A stretch of 64,000 bases of DNA from Martinezella lusitana. Its GTDB lineage: Bacteria; Pseudomonadota; Alphaproteobacteria; Rhizobiales; Rhizobiaceae. Location: contig NZ_FMAF01000002.1 in the NCBI RefSeq assembly GCF_900094565.1, positions 62,001-126,000 of the forward strand. The letters run 5' to 3'. Positions 57,201 to 64,000 of the stretch are shown here, in pieces. The translations under genes and the position numbers were made by a program. Below the pieces are notes generated by a model. The model worked only from the letters and a program-made list of their open reading frames with translations, did no database searches and was not told where the DNA came from. Each line of letters begins with the position of its first letter. Within the stretch, counting starts at the first letter, position 1.

Positions 57201-57758
57201 TATCGCTACCTGTCGCTGTCCCTGAAGGCGCACCCGGTTTCGTTCCTGCGTGCCGACTTCGCCAACATGGGCATCGTGCAGAACCGGGATCTGCCCAATG
57301 TGGCGAATGGGCGGATGGTGACGATCGCGGGTCTGGTGCTGGTACGCCAGCGGCCGGGCTCGGCGAATGGGGTGATCTTCATGACGCTGGAGGACGAGAC
57401 GGGTGTCGGCAATGCAATCGTCTGGCCGAAAATGTTCGAAAAATACCGCGCCATCGTCATGGGTGCGCGGCTGGTGAAGATTCGCGGCCGCCTGCAGAGC
57501 GAGAGCGGTGTCATCCATGTGGTGGTCGACTATATCGAGGATATGACCGCGGCGCTCGGTATTCTGCAGCGCGAGGCGCGGCGCTTCGGCGTCAGCGACC
57601 GGGCGGATGAAGCGCTGCGGCCAACCATGGACCACCGACAAAAGAAAAGACGTGTATCGCCCGACCCGCTGGAGCACGAGGCCGGGGCAGCGACGGAAGG
57701 CCGCACCGATATTGTCGAAACGGCGAAGGTGATGCCGCGAGGCCGCAACTTTCATTGA
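54288..57758 (+). CDS. dnaE2: Error-prone DNA polymerase III alpha subunit DnaE2
   Basis: The product has 1156 residues from ATG 54288, in ATGA overlap with imuB. The PHP domain begins [20 protein letters not shown]. Polymerase motifs include [20 protein letters not shown], then [20 protein letters not shown] with the catalytic aspartates (DIDVDF), then [17 protein letters not shown] and [15 protein letters not shown]. An OB-fold follows near 950-1050. It performs translesion synthesis and induced mutagenesis with ImuA and ImuB. Confidence 0.96.
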   Translation: MNARPSFHEPVPFFEIGVRTNFSFLEGASHPEEMVVQAARLKLSGFGIADRNSVAGVVKAHAHTKLLQTKYKETIKENLELRAKGKPEKPLLKPVAFQPGARLVFSDDTPDILAYPQNRKGWAHLCRLLSAGNLKAEKGSCTLEEADLMVWGDEMMLALVPNAESVETPEGQEKLEQCLARLWMRFGRKLHMVLSPAYDGRDRLVFATLSIIALRNGVRLIASNQPLYHATERKPLADIVVSIREHVTIAEAGFRLAANAERYLKGAAEMARLFRDYPKAVANTQKFFSRLSFSLDELKHNYPDESVPGEAVSETLERLTREGAKWRYPNGISEKVAKQIDHELKLIRERQYEPYFLTVHRIMEYARSQNILCQGRGSAANSTVCYCLRITEVNPEITTLLFERFISTEREEPPDIDVDFEHEKREEVIQFIYRHYHKEHAGLTAAVTSYRARSAGREVAKAFGLSEDVQSALASGVWGWSTEELSEREAKLAGLNLTDKTTRNVLSYAATLMGFPRHLTQHVGGFVITRDRLDEVVPIMHTAMDDRYMIEWNKDDLDNLNILKIDVLALGMLTCLAKAFDLLLLHYDVKKELADLGSGEYPDRVPVYDMICRADTIGVFQIESRAQMSMLPRLKPRRFYDLVIEVAIVRPGPIQGNMVHPYLKRRDDVLQNRPIDYHRPELKAVLERTLGVPLFQEQAMQIAITAAGFSAAKADRLRRSMATFKRTGKVDEFKQDLVSGMVANGYPQDFAERCFSQIEGFGEYGFPESHAASFALLVYASSWLKTYYPDVFCAAILNAQPMGFYAPAQLVRDAREHGVEVRPVDVNHSRWDCLLEEARFDQDSVEPRHASMRGHIKTKCAVRLGFRQVKGLSDEEMEQLVERRGDGYRSVRDLWLRSGLAKSQIERLADADAFGSIGLSRREALWAVRALDAGSAAETLPLFDLGDHTDLQLEPAVALPEMLPGEQVIEDYRYLSLSLKAHPVSFLRADFANMGIVQNRDLPNVANGRMVTIAGLVLVRQRPGSANGVIFMTLEDETGVGNAIVWPKMFEKYRAIVMGARLVKIRGRLQSESGVIHVVVDYIEDMTAALGILQREARRFGVSDRADEALRPTMDHRQKKRRVSPDPLEHEAGAATEGRTDIVETAKVMPRGRNFH

Positions 57759-57830
57759 AATGCAGAGGTTTGCATCCGGGGCCCATAGGCCACCGGTGTC
57801 GCCTGCCGATCAAAATGAATCGTTTCTTTC

Positions 57831-57859
57831 TTGACAAAGAGCGTCTTCTTTAGCAGATA
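57831..57859 (+). promoter_or_regulatory. Candidate bfd-bfr promoter
   Basis: A perfect -35 TTGACA (57831-57836), a 17-base spacer and CAGATA (57854-57859) lie about 40 bases before the bfd start. I could not recognise a convincing Irr or RirA box nearby. Confidence 0.5.
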
Positions 57860-57899
57860 ACAAGACAGCAAGTGTCATGTTTGACGGGCTGAGCGAAGA

Positions 57900-58211
57900 A
57901 TGCTGGTTTGTAGCTGTAATTACATCACCGACAAGGAAATCCGGGACGTCATCAACGAGTTCCTGGATGAGGACTGTTGGCAGCTCATCGTCCCCGCCAA
58001 GGTTTATCACGCCATGTCGAAGCGCGGTCGCTGCTGCGGATGTTTCCCGAATGTCGTTGATATCATTATACAGACAACCGAGGACTATCATGCCCGTCGT
58101 CACTCGACGGAAGCAGAAATATTTGATTTCATGTCCCGCTTGAAAAAATTTCATGAAGACAGCAGGAGAGCGGACATTGAAAGGCGACAAAAAAGTCATC
58201 GAGCGGCTTAA
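57900..58211 (+). CDS. bfd: Bacterioferritin-associated ferredoxin
   Basis: A 103-residue protein. The [2Fe-2S] ligands are [12 protein letters not shown] (CxC) and [10 protein letters not shown] (CxxC arrangement), the BFD-type domain. Bfd passes electrons to bacterioferritin to reduce and release stored iron. Its length exceeds the usual 60-70 residues because a basic tail (about 75-103) extends over the bfr start. It overlaps bfr by 35 bases. Confidence 0.92.
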   Translation: MLVCSCNYITDKEIRDVINEFLDEDCWQLIVPAKVYHAMSKRGRCCGCFPNVVDIIIQTTEDYHARRHSTEAEIFDFMSRLKKFHEDSRRADIERRQKSHRAA

Positions 58212-58662
58212 CGAGGCACTGTTCCTCGAGCTTGGCGCAGTTAATCAGTATTGGGTCCATTACCGACTTCTCGAAGATTGGGGCTATACCAAGCTGGCAA
58301 AGAAGGAGCGTGCGGAATCCATAGAGGAGATGCAGCACGCAGATCGCCTCGTTGCTCGCATCATCTTCCTCGAGGGACATCCGAACCTGCAGACGCTGGC
58401 ACCGCTGCGTATCGGCCAGAATGTCAAGGAAGTACTGGAGGCCGATCTCGCCGGCGAATACGACGCCCGCACGGCCTACAAGAAATCGCGCGACATCTGT
58501 CATGACGCCGGCGACTACGTCTCGATGAAGCTGTTCGAAGAGCTGCTGATGGATGAGGAAGGCCATATCGACTTCCTGGAAACCCAGCTCGAGCTGCTCG
58601 GAAAGATCGGCGAAGCCAAGTACGGCCAGCTGAACGCCGATTCTGCTGACTCAGCAGAATAA
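58177..58662 (+). CDS. bfr: Bacterioferritin
   Basis: The product has 161 residues from TTG 58177, chosen because it gives the canonical [15 protein letters not shown] start and has AGGAG seven bases upstream; an in-frame ATG at 58153 would add eight atypical residues. Ferroxidase ligands are in [29 protein letters not shown] and [13 protein letters not shown], and the heme-ligand methionine region is visible. It stores iron as a 24-mer. The last codons and the stop form a perfect hairpin. Confidence 0.94.
   Translation: MKGDKKVIERLNEALFLELGAVNQYWVHYRLLEDWGYTKLAKKERAESIEEMQHADRLVARIIFLEGHPNLQTLAPLRIGQNVKEVLEADLAGEYDARTAYKKSRDICHDAGDYVSMKLFEELLMDEEGHIDFLETQLELLGKIGEAKYGQLNADSADSAE
58640..58660. 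repeat. Perfect inverted repeat at the 3' end of bfr
   Basis: ATTCTGCTGA (58640-58649) and TCAGCAGAAT (58651-58660) surround a single C and end on the bfr stop codon. It encodes the repeated DSADSAE tail. Confidence 0.7.
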
Positions 58663-58676
58663 CTGGTATCACGAAG

Positions 58677-58699
58677 CCGGCCGCTTTTTGAGCGGCCGG
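58677..58699. terminator. Hairpin between convergent bfr and rppH
   Basis: CCGGCCGCT and AGCGGCCGG form a perfect 9-bp stem with a TTTTG loop. No T-run follows on either side, so it may be a weak terminator. Confidence 0.6.
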
Positions 58700-58709
58700 A
58701 TCCCCCCGT

Positions 58710-59249
58710 TCAGTCTTCGGCCTGCAGACCCGCCAGGTGCTCGAATTCGGCGACCACCTGTTCGTAGACCGATCGCTTGAAGGCGACGATAAGCTCAGGC
58801 AGCGTTGCCATGGGCTTCCATCCCCAGGCGTCGAATTCCGGTTCATGGCCGCCCGGCGGTGGGTTGATGGCGATTTCGCTTTCGTCGCCGTCGAAGCGGA
58901 AGGCGAACCAGCGCTGGGTCTGGCCGCGGAATTTCCCTTTCAGGCCGATGCCGATCAGTTGCGAAGGCAAATCGTAGTTGATCCAGTCCTTCGCTTCGGC
59001 CAGTAGGCTCACCGTTTTCATCCCGGTTTCCTCATAGAGCTCGCGATAGGCGGCCTCCAGCGGATCTTCGCCCGCGTCGATGCCGCCCTGCGGCATCTGC
59101 CAGAGCTGCGGCGAGCCGTCATACTCGGAATTGCCGATCGGAATGCGCCGGCCGGCCCAGACCAGGCCATCGCGGTTGAGCACCATGATGCCGACGCAAG
59201 GGCGGTAGGGCAGGTCTTCGGCCTTCACGGGCGCGTGGGGCTTGCTCAT
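58710..59249 (-). CDS. rppH: RNA pyrophosphohydrolase (Nudix)
   Basis: The product has 179 residues from ATG 59249, with GGAG six bases upstream; ATG 59252 and TTG 59261 are alternatives. The Nudix box is [22 protein letters not shown], seen as [17 protein letters not shown] then YEETGM. The RppH-type start [14 protein letters not shown] and WQMPQG are present. RppH removes pyrophosphate from the 5' end of mRNA to start decay, and rhizobial members also cleave dinucleoside polyphosphates. It lies 15 bases after the deacetylase gene. Confidence 0.93.
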   Translation of the reverse strand: MSKPHAPVKAEDLPYRPCVGIMVLNRDGLVWAGRRIPIGNSEYDGSPQLWQMPQGGIDAGEDPLEAAYRELYEETGMKTVSLLAEAKDWINYDLPSQLIGIGLKGKFRGQTQRWFAFRFDGDESEIAINPPPGGHEPEFDAWGWKPMATLPELIVAFKRSVYEQVVAEFEHLAGLQAED

Positions 59250-59264
59250 CATTCTCTCCAAAGA

Positions 59265-60485
59265 TCAGGGGTGCTTGGGGTCGTCGGCAAGCGCCGAGAC
59301 CGCGACGATTTCGATGCCGCGCATGGCGGCTTCCTCACTCCACTTGCTGATGGCGTCGACGCTCTCGTCGAAGGCGGAGGCAACGCCGATCGCCGAGCCG
59401 TTGCGCCGGGCGATGCGCTCGAGCTCGTCGAGTTTCTTCATGACCGCATCCTGCTGCAATTCTCCGTCGAGCTGTACGTCAGCAAAGGCATGCGGTACCT
59501 CCAGCGTCTTGGCGAGCATTCCGGATTTCGATTGCGCCGAAGAGCCGTCGTCGAGGAAAAGCAGACCGCGCTTGCCGATGTCGCGCAGTACCGGCTCCAT
59601 GGCGCTGGTATTGGAAAGGAACCGGCCGCCGAGATAGTTCATCACACCGGTATAGTTGGTGATCTCGCCCATCGCCTTGTGCAGGTTGTCGATATTCTTC
59701 GTAGCGGATAACGATGTCAGGAGGGTGTCGGGACCCGGATTGTTGCCCGGGTAGTCGAAGGGTTCGAAAGGCACCTGAATCAGGATCTCGTGGCCGCCGC
59801 GCCGCGCATCCTGCATCCAGCGCTGCAGGCTGTTGCCGCTGGCCGCAAAGGCGAGCGTTATCTCTTCCGGCAGTTTCTCGATGGCGCGCTGCGTGCCGGT
59901 CTGGCTGAGGCCGAGGCCGCTGACGACGATGGCGACGCGCGTGCCGCGTGCGCCGGACCAGGGTCTGGCATATTGATCCATCGGCCTCAAGCCGCTCGGC
60001 CCCGTGATCGGCAACTTGCCGAAGGGCGAATCCTCCAGCAGGCTGTCGTTCGGCGTTGCCGCCATGCGGGGGTCCTGGCCGATCTGATTGGCGTTGATCA
60101 ATACCGGGCCGTTGCCATCGCGATTATTGGGGCTGAACATCGTGACCACGGAGCCGTCGCCGGTGACGATGCGCGTGGTATTGGCGCCGGATTGCGGATC
60201 GACCTGCGTCAGGCCCGTTGCCGCCGGCTTTTCTTCGACAGCAGGCGCGGGTTCTTCCTTCTTGGCGGTCTCGATCGGCTGGGTTTTCTTGAGATCGTCG
60301 CGCAGCAGCGCCGAATAAAGGGAAAAGCCGGCGATGGCGATCAGACAGAAGCCGCCAAGAATGCGCCCGAAGGGCGGCAGTCTCCGCTGACGGCCGGGGC
60401 CGCGATTCTGTCCCAGCGGTGCATGCAAATCCGTTCCCAAAGTCCGTATCCGCCCCAAACGGGAAATTGTTCCGGCCCTGAGCAT
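59265..60485 (-). CDS. Divergent polysaccharide deacetylase family protein
   Basis: The product has 406 residues from ATG 60485. GTG 60506 would add seven; TTG 60440 (GTDLHAPLGQNRGP) would remove 15 and resembles rhizobial homologues. One membrane segment (about 42-60) is followed by a periplasmic linker and a YibQ-like NodB-fold domain: VAIVVSGLGLSQTGTQRAIE, EILIQVPFEPFDYPG and MNYLGGRFLSNTSAMEPVL. Activity is unproven in the family. It belongs to the leftward block envC-ctpA-deacetylase-rppH, which is common in rhizobia. Confidence 0.88.
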   Translation of the reverse strand: MLRAGTISRLGRIRTLGTDLHAPLGQNRGPGRQRRLPPFGRILGGFCLIAIAGFSLYSALLRDDLKKTQPIETAKKEEPAPAVEEKPAATGLTQVDPQSGANTTRIVTGDGSVVTMFSPNNRDGNGPVLINANQIGQDPRMAATPNDSLLEDSPFGKLPITGPSGLRPMDQYARPWSGARGTRVAIVVSGLGLSQTGTQRAIEKLPEEITLAFAASGNSLQRWMQDARRGGHEILIQVPFEPFDYPGNNPGPDTLLTSLSATKNIDNLHKAMGEITNYTGVMNYLGGRFLSNTSAMEPVLRDIGKRGLLFLDDGSSAQSKSGMLAKTLEVPHAFADVQLDGELQQDAVMKKLDELERIARRNGSAIGVASAFDESVDAISKWSEEAAMRGIEIVAVSALADDPKHP

Positions 60486-60666
60486 TCCGCTTTCCAGCGT
60501 TGTCACGCAACGGAAAACCGCGCCTCAGGCTCAAAGTGTCAAAACATGAACGAAACAGCTTTTGAACGAGCCCATACTCGTTCGATCGGGGAGAGCGGAA
60601 CGATACGCGAGTTCCGCTCCCTCCTTATGAAAGCGCCGGGTCTGTTTCCAGCCCGGCGCCATTTCC

Positions 60667-61995
60667 TTATTTGGAGGAAACTGCCTTTTCCGGGTTCGGC
60701 GGGAAGGACGGATCCGTCTTGGCGCCACGCAGCAGGTCGAGCGCGTAGTTCAGCTGGATATCGTCCTTCGGATCCGGCGGCACATAGGCCGACGAGCCGG
60801 AACCCTTGTCGGTTTCGCTCTGGCCCTTGATGTGGCCCGGCAAGCTCGATTCGCCTTCGGTTGTCAGCTTGCCCTTCAGATCGTCCGGCAGCGGCTGGTC
60901 GACCTTGACGTCGGGCGTAATGCCGGTGCCCTGGATCGAGCGGCCCGACGGCGTATAGTAGAGCGCCGTCGTCAGGCGAAGCGCGCCGTTGCCGTCTCCC
61001 AGCGGGATGATCGTCTGGACGGAGCCCTTGCCGAAGGACTGGGTACCGAGGACTGTGGCGCGACGCAGATCCTGCAGGGCGCCCGCGACGATTTCCGAAG
61101 CCGAAGCCGAACCGCCGTTGATGAGCACGATGATCGGCTTACCGTCGGTCAGGTCGCCCGGGGTGGCGTTGAAGCGGCGGGTCTCGTCCGGATTGCGGCC
61201 GCGGGTCGACACGATTTCGCCACGCTCGAGCACATCGTCGGCGACGTTGATCGCCTGGTCGAGCAGGCCGCCCGGGTTGAGGCGCAGGTCGAGGACATAG
61301 CCCTTCAGCTTGTCGGCGGGGATATCCTTCTTGATCTTGGCGATCGCGGATTCGAGGTCGGGCGTGGTCTTTTCCGTGAAGGAAATGATGCGGATATAGC
61401 CGACATCGCCGCCTTCTTCACGCGACTTGATCGCGGCAACAGCGATCACGTCACGGACGATAGTGAGCTCGATCGGCTTGTCGGCACCCTTGCGCATGAG
61501 CGTCAACTTGATCGGCGTCTTGACCGGGCCGCGCATCTTCTCGACGGCGTCTTCCAGCTTCAGGCCGCGCACGGACTGGCCGTCGATGGCGGTGATGTAG
61601 TCGCCAGCGAGGACGCCGGCCTTGGCGGCGGGCGTGTCGTCGATCGGGGTGATGACCTTGACGAGATCGTTGTCCATCGTGACTTCGATGCCGAGACCGC
61701 CGAATTCACCCTTGGTCTGGGTGCGCATGTCTTCGGCATCCTTGGCATTCATGTAGCTCGAATGCGGATCCAGTGAGGACAGCATGCCGTTGATCGCGGA
61801 TTCGATCAGCTTGTCTTCCTGCGGCGGCGTCACGTATTGGGCACGAACACGCTCAAAGACATCGCCGAAAATCGACAATTCCTTGTAGGTGGACGCGCCA
61901 GCGGCTTCCGCCGGCACGACCGCCGTGTAGATAACGCCCATCGCAGTCGCACCCATCAATGCGCCAACGAGAACAAGAGAAGCCCTACGTATCAT
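60667..61995 (-). CDS. ctpA: Carboxyl-terminal processing protease, S41 family
   Basis: The product has 442 residues from MIRRASLVLVGALMGA. A signal peptide (about 1-32) is followed by a helical region, a PDZ domain (about 75-165, GLGIEVTMDNDLVKV) and the S41 core. The catalytic serine is in NGGSASASEIVAGAL and the lysine in GTQSFGKGSVQ. It is a periplasmic protease. It overlaps the end of envC by 11 bases, so the pair is coupled. Confidence 0.95.
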   Translation of the reverse strand: MIRRASLVLVGALMGATAMGVIYTAVVPAEAAGASTYKELSIFGDVFERVRAQYVTPPQEDKLIESAINGMLSSLDPHSSYMNAKDAEDMRTQTKGEFGGLGIEVTMDNDLVKVITPIDDTPAAKAGVLAGDYITAIDGQSVRGLKLEDAVEKMRGPVKTPIKLTLMRKGADKPIELTIVRDVIAVAAIKSREEGGDVGYIRIISFTEKTTPDLESAIAKIKKDIPADKLKGYVLDLRLNPGGLLDQAINVADDVLERGEIVSTRGRNPDETRRFNATPGDLTDGKPIIVLINGGSASASEIVAGALQDLRRATVLGTQSFGKGSVQTIIPLGDGNGALRLTTALYYTPSGRSIQGTGITPDVKVDQPLPDDLKGKLTTEGESSLPGHIKGQSETDKGSGSSAYVPPDPKDDIQLNYALDLLRGAKTDPSFPPNPEKAVSSK

Positions 61996-63433
61996 TGCGT
62001 GCCTTTCCAGTGTCTTTGGAGGTCCACCAGGGTCGAGAATCGACCGGCTTCCCATCTTTTCTGAATTCAATGTAAAGCGTTGGCCGATCCGTTTCCAGCG
62101 CCAATGCAGTCGCGCTCGCGACTCTTTTTTGGCCCATCACGGCGAGCGGCTCGCCGGCGAAGACAAATCTGCCCGGACGCGTCTTGATCGCGTCCATTCC
62201 CGACAGCACCATGTGGTAGCCGTCGCCCGTATCCAAAATGATCATCTGGCCGTAGCTGCGAAACGCGCCGGCGTAAACGACCGTGCCATCGGCGGGAGCT
62301 GTGACAAGCGCATCGGGGCCGGTCGCAATGGTCGCTCCCATCGCCGTGTGGCCCGTGCCGTCGTCGTCGCCGAACTGGCGGAGAATATCGCCCGCCACAG
62401 GCAACTCCAACTTCTGTTTAAGATCGGAGAAGGGATATGCGGGCGCAATGCGGTTTTTATCGGGCACGCCGCTCTCGGCCAAAGCCTTTGCCTGCTCGCG
62501 CTGCTGGTCGGTCAATTGCCCCCTGCGGACCTCCTCCGCCCGGGCAGCGGCCGCTGCATCCCGGACCGAGCCGATCTGGCTTTCCAGCGAAGCGACGAGC
62601 CCTTCGAGGCTGGTCGCCTGGCCTGCAAGCTCCTCGGCACGCTTGCGTTCGGCGTCGAGCTGGGCGGCATTTTCCTTGCTGTGCTTGTCGTTCTCGGCGA
62701 CCAGCAGGTCCATGCGCCGCTCCTCCTCCAGACTGTTCGTCATGGTGGCGGTGAGGCTCGTCTTTTCGGCGGCGGCGTCGGCATGCAATTTGCTGAGATC
62801 GGTCAGGTCGGCGATGAGCTTGTCCGTCTCCTTGCGCATTCCGGGCACGACTGCACCCAGAAGAATGGCGCTGCGCACCGAGGCGAGCGCATCATCCGGT
62901 GTGACCAGGAGTGCTGGCGGCGGATTGCGGCCCATGCGCTCCAGGGCCCCCAGAACCTCGGCCAGCAGGGCGCGGCGCTCATGCAGGGAGCCGCGGATCT
63001 TGTCCTCCTTGATCGCGAGATCCGTCAACGTCTTCTCGCTCTGCTGGATCTTGCGGTCCATTTCCTTGCGGCGGGCGGCGCTGTCGATCAATGCCTGGCG
63101 CAGGCTGGCGGTGCTCTTGTCGAGGGATGCGATGCTGTCTTCCAGCTCTTTCGTCTTGTCGGAGGAGAGGTTGATCGTCTTCGACAGCGTCTCCAGCTCG
63201 GCGCGGGTTTCGTCGCGCTTGCGGGCGAGTTCAGCGGCCGGGTCGGGTGCCTGTTGCGCCGGCGCTGTCGTCGAAGGACGTTCGTCGGGCGCTTGTGCCG
63301 CGCCGGCATCGGCCTCCTGCGCCAGGGCCATGTCCATGAGAGAAATCGGGCTTGCCATATAGACGCCCACGCCAAGGCATGCGGCCAAAGATGGCAGCAG
63401 AAGCCGGGAAAGCATGGGCGGGGCTTTTCTCAT
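61985..63433 (-). CDS. envC: EnvC-like murein hydrolase activator (degenerate M23/LytM domain)
   Basis: A 482-residue protein. After a signal peptide (about 1-38) comes a long coiled coil (about 65-300) with many Glu/Lys/Gln heptads, then a LytM domain (about 345-475). The domain keeps the fold sequence (APADGTVVYAGAFRSYGQMIILDTGDGYHM) but the first zinc motif reads GHTAMGAT, without the usual aspartate. This points to an activator of amidases rather than an enzyme. It is coupled to ctpA. Confidence 0.92.
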   Translation of the reverse strand: MRKAPPMLSRLLLPSLAACLGVGVYMASPISLMDMALAQEADAGAAQAPDERPSTTAPAQQAPDPAAELARKRDETRAELETLSKTINLSSDKTKELEDSIASLDKSTASLRQALIDSAARRKEMDRKIQQSEKTLTDLAIKEDKIRGSLHERRALLAEVLGALERMGRNPPPALLVTPDDALASVRSAILLGAVVPGMRKETDKLIADLTDLSKLHADAAAEKTSLTATMTNSLEEERRMDLLVAENDKHSKENAAQLDAERKRAEELAGQATSLEGLVASLESQIGSVRDAAAAARAEEVRRGQLTDQQREQAKALAESGVPDKNRIAPAYPFSDLKQKLELPVAGDILRQFGDDDGTGHTAMGATIATGPDALVTAPADGTVVYAGAFRSYGQMIILDTGDGYHMVLSGMDAIKTRPGRFVFAGEPLAVMGQKRVASATALALETDRPTLYIEFRKDGKPVDSRPWWTSKDTGKARNDT

Positions 63434-63615
63434 CCAGTCGGTTCGGGCCTGGTCCCTTCGGATCGCGTGAAAATAAGCCGATTTGCCGCGATCAGCTAGG
63501 AAGCATCGTCATTTTTGAAGCAGGAATCAAAACACGCCTGTGTGAGCGTTTCGTTAACGCAAAATGACCGAAAGCCAAACTGTTTTCGAAGGAGGCACGT
63601 TGTCGCGATTGGAGG

Positions 63616-64000
63616 TCAGACCCGGTGATAGGGATGGCCGGAAAGGATGGTGACCGCGCGATAGAGCTGTTCGGCAATGAGGATGCGCACGAGCTGGTGC
63701 GGCCAGGTCAATTTACCGAGGCATATAGTCATGTCGGCCTTGTCGTAGAGAGACGGGTCGAGCCCGTCGGCGCCGCCAATGGCGATCGTCAGGTCGCGCT
63801 TGCCCTGATCGCGGAATGTTCCGAGCATGGCGGCGAAGGCTTCGCTATCAAGCGCCTTGCCGCGTTCGTCGAGCAGGATGAGGACGCCGCCTTCCGGATG
63901 CGCCTTTTGCAGCAGAGCCGCCTCCTCGCGCTTGCGGGTCTCGCCGTTGGAGGCGCGGCTTTCGGCAACCTCGGTCAAACGCATCAGCTCTAGGCCGATT
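63616..64000 (-). CDS. rlmH: 23S rRNA (pseudouridine-1915-N3) methyltransferase RlmH, 5' end outside the window
   Basis: About 128 C-terminal residues are present; the frame stays open to base 64000 with GLELMRLTEVAESRASNG. The family normally has about 160 residues. The SPOUT SAM-knot motif is IAIGGADGLD, followed by LGKLTWPHQLVRILIAEQLYRA, and the conserved end is GHPYHRV. It methylates the pseudouridine at position 1915 in helix 69 of 23S rRNA. Confidence 0.94.
   Translation of the reverse strand, partial: IGLELMRLTEVAESRASNGETRKREEAALLQKAHPEGGVLILLDERGKALDSEAFAAMLGTFRDQGKRDLTIAIGGADGLDPSLYDKADMTICLGKLTWPHQLVRILIAEQLYRAVTILSGHPYHRV

Noticed and set aside
1..64000. CRISPR arrays, tRNA or rRNA genes, insertion sequences, prophage
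   Set aside because: No regularly spaced repeats, no cloverleaf candidates in the gaps examined by eye, and no transposase, integrase or phage proteins were found.

Overview
The window is a stretch of core chromosome from an alphaproteobacterium of the order Hyphomicrobiales, most likely Rhizobium or a close relative in Rhizobiaceae. This rests on gene order (secB-dnaQ-coaE-aroE-maf-ppsR / hemE-hemJ-rho-mnmE-mnmG-rsmG-parA-parB-holA), the 180-kDa-class NAD-glutamate dehydrogenase, TrcR, an imuA-imuB-dnaE2 cassette with an alphaproteobacterial LexA box, and RIME-like intergenic palindromes. GC content is high. I found no rRNA, tRNA, insertion sequence, prophage or CRISPR array.

1-16.2 kb is the replication/segregation zone. 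The AT-richer gap at about 6736-7130, between ppsR and hemE, carries several DnaA-box-like nonamers and is the likely chromosomal origin. Most genes left of it read leftward (mltA, timA, dnaQ, coaE, aroE, maf, ppsR; fxsA and secB are exceptions). The genes to its right read rightward (hemE to parB), so most point away from the origin. parA and parB are present, and five parS-type sites lie within about 11 kb (5268, 11655, 11695, 13692, 16133). A sixth lies far away at 45831. Two of them are inside coding sequence and write the same Ser-Arg-Glu-Thr-Gln into AroE and RsmG.

16-33 kb holds housekeeping genes: holA-lptE-leuS, a PLP-binding protein (yggS), trcR divergent from acsA, an isolated alpha/beta hydrolase, an SDHAF4-like protein divergent from htpX-rsmB, a heparinase-fold protein, and purH behind a leader that resembles a ZTP riboswitch with a terminator. 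A RIME-like repeat follows purH, then an MFS transporter and the very large NAD-glutamate dehydrogenase (33-38 kb).

38-51 kb holds pdxY, carbonic anhydrase, a lytic transglycosylase, asd, a possible 38-residue small gene, dps, an ArsR-SDR pair with a palindromic operator, a PAP2 phosphatase, leuB, a DUF4291 gene, a sugar-phosphate isomerase-like protein, leuD, a small membrane protein, a CitE-like lyase and two small conserved genes.

51.8-57.8 kb is the SOS mutasome operon imuA-imuB-dnaE2. Next come bfd-bfr (iron storage, overlapping, with a TTG start for bfr), then a leftward cell-envelope block (rppH, divergent polysaccharide deacetylase, ctpA, envC), and rlmH cut by the window end. I see no convincing undescribed multi-gene system. 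The most interesting items are the parS layout including the distal site, the parS-encoded peptide, the small ORF near dps, the purH leader, and the 161-nt imuA/imuB overlap.
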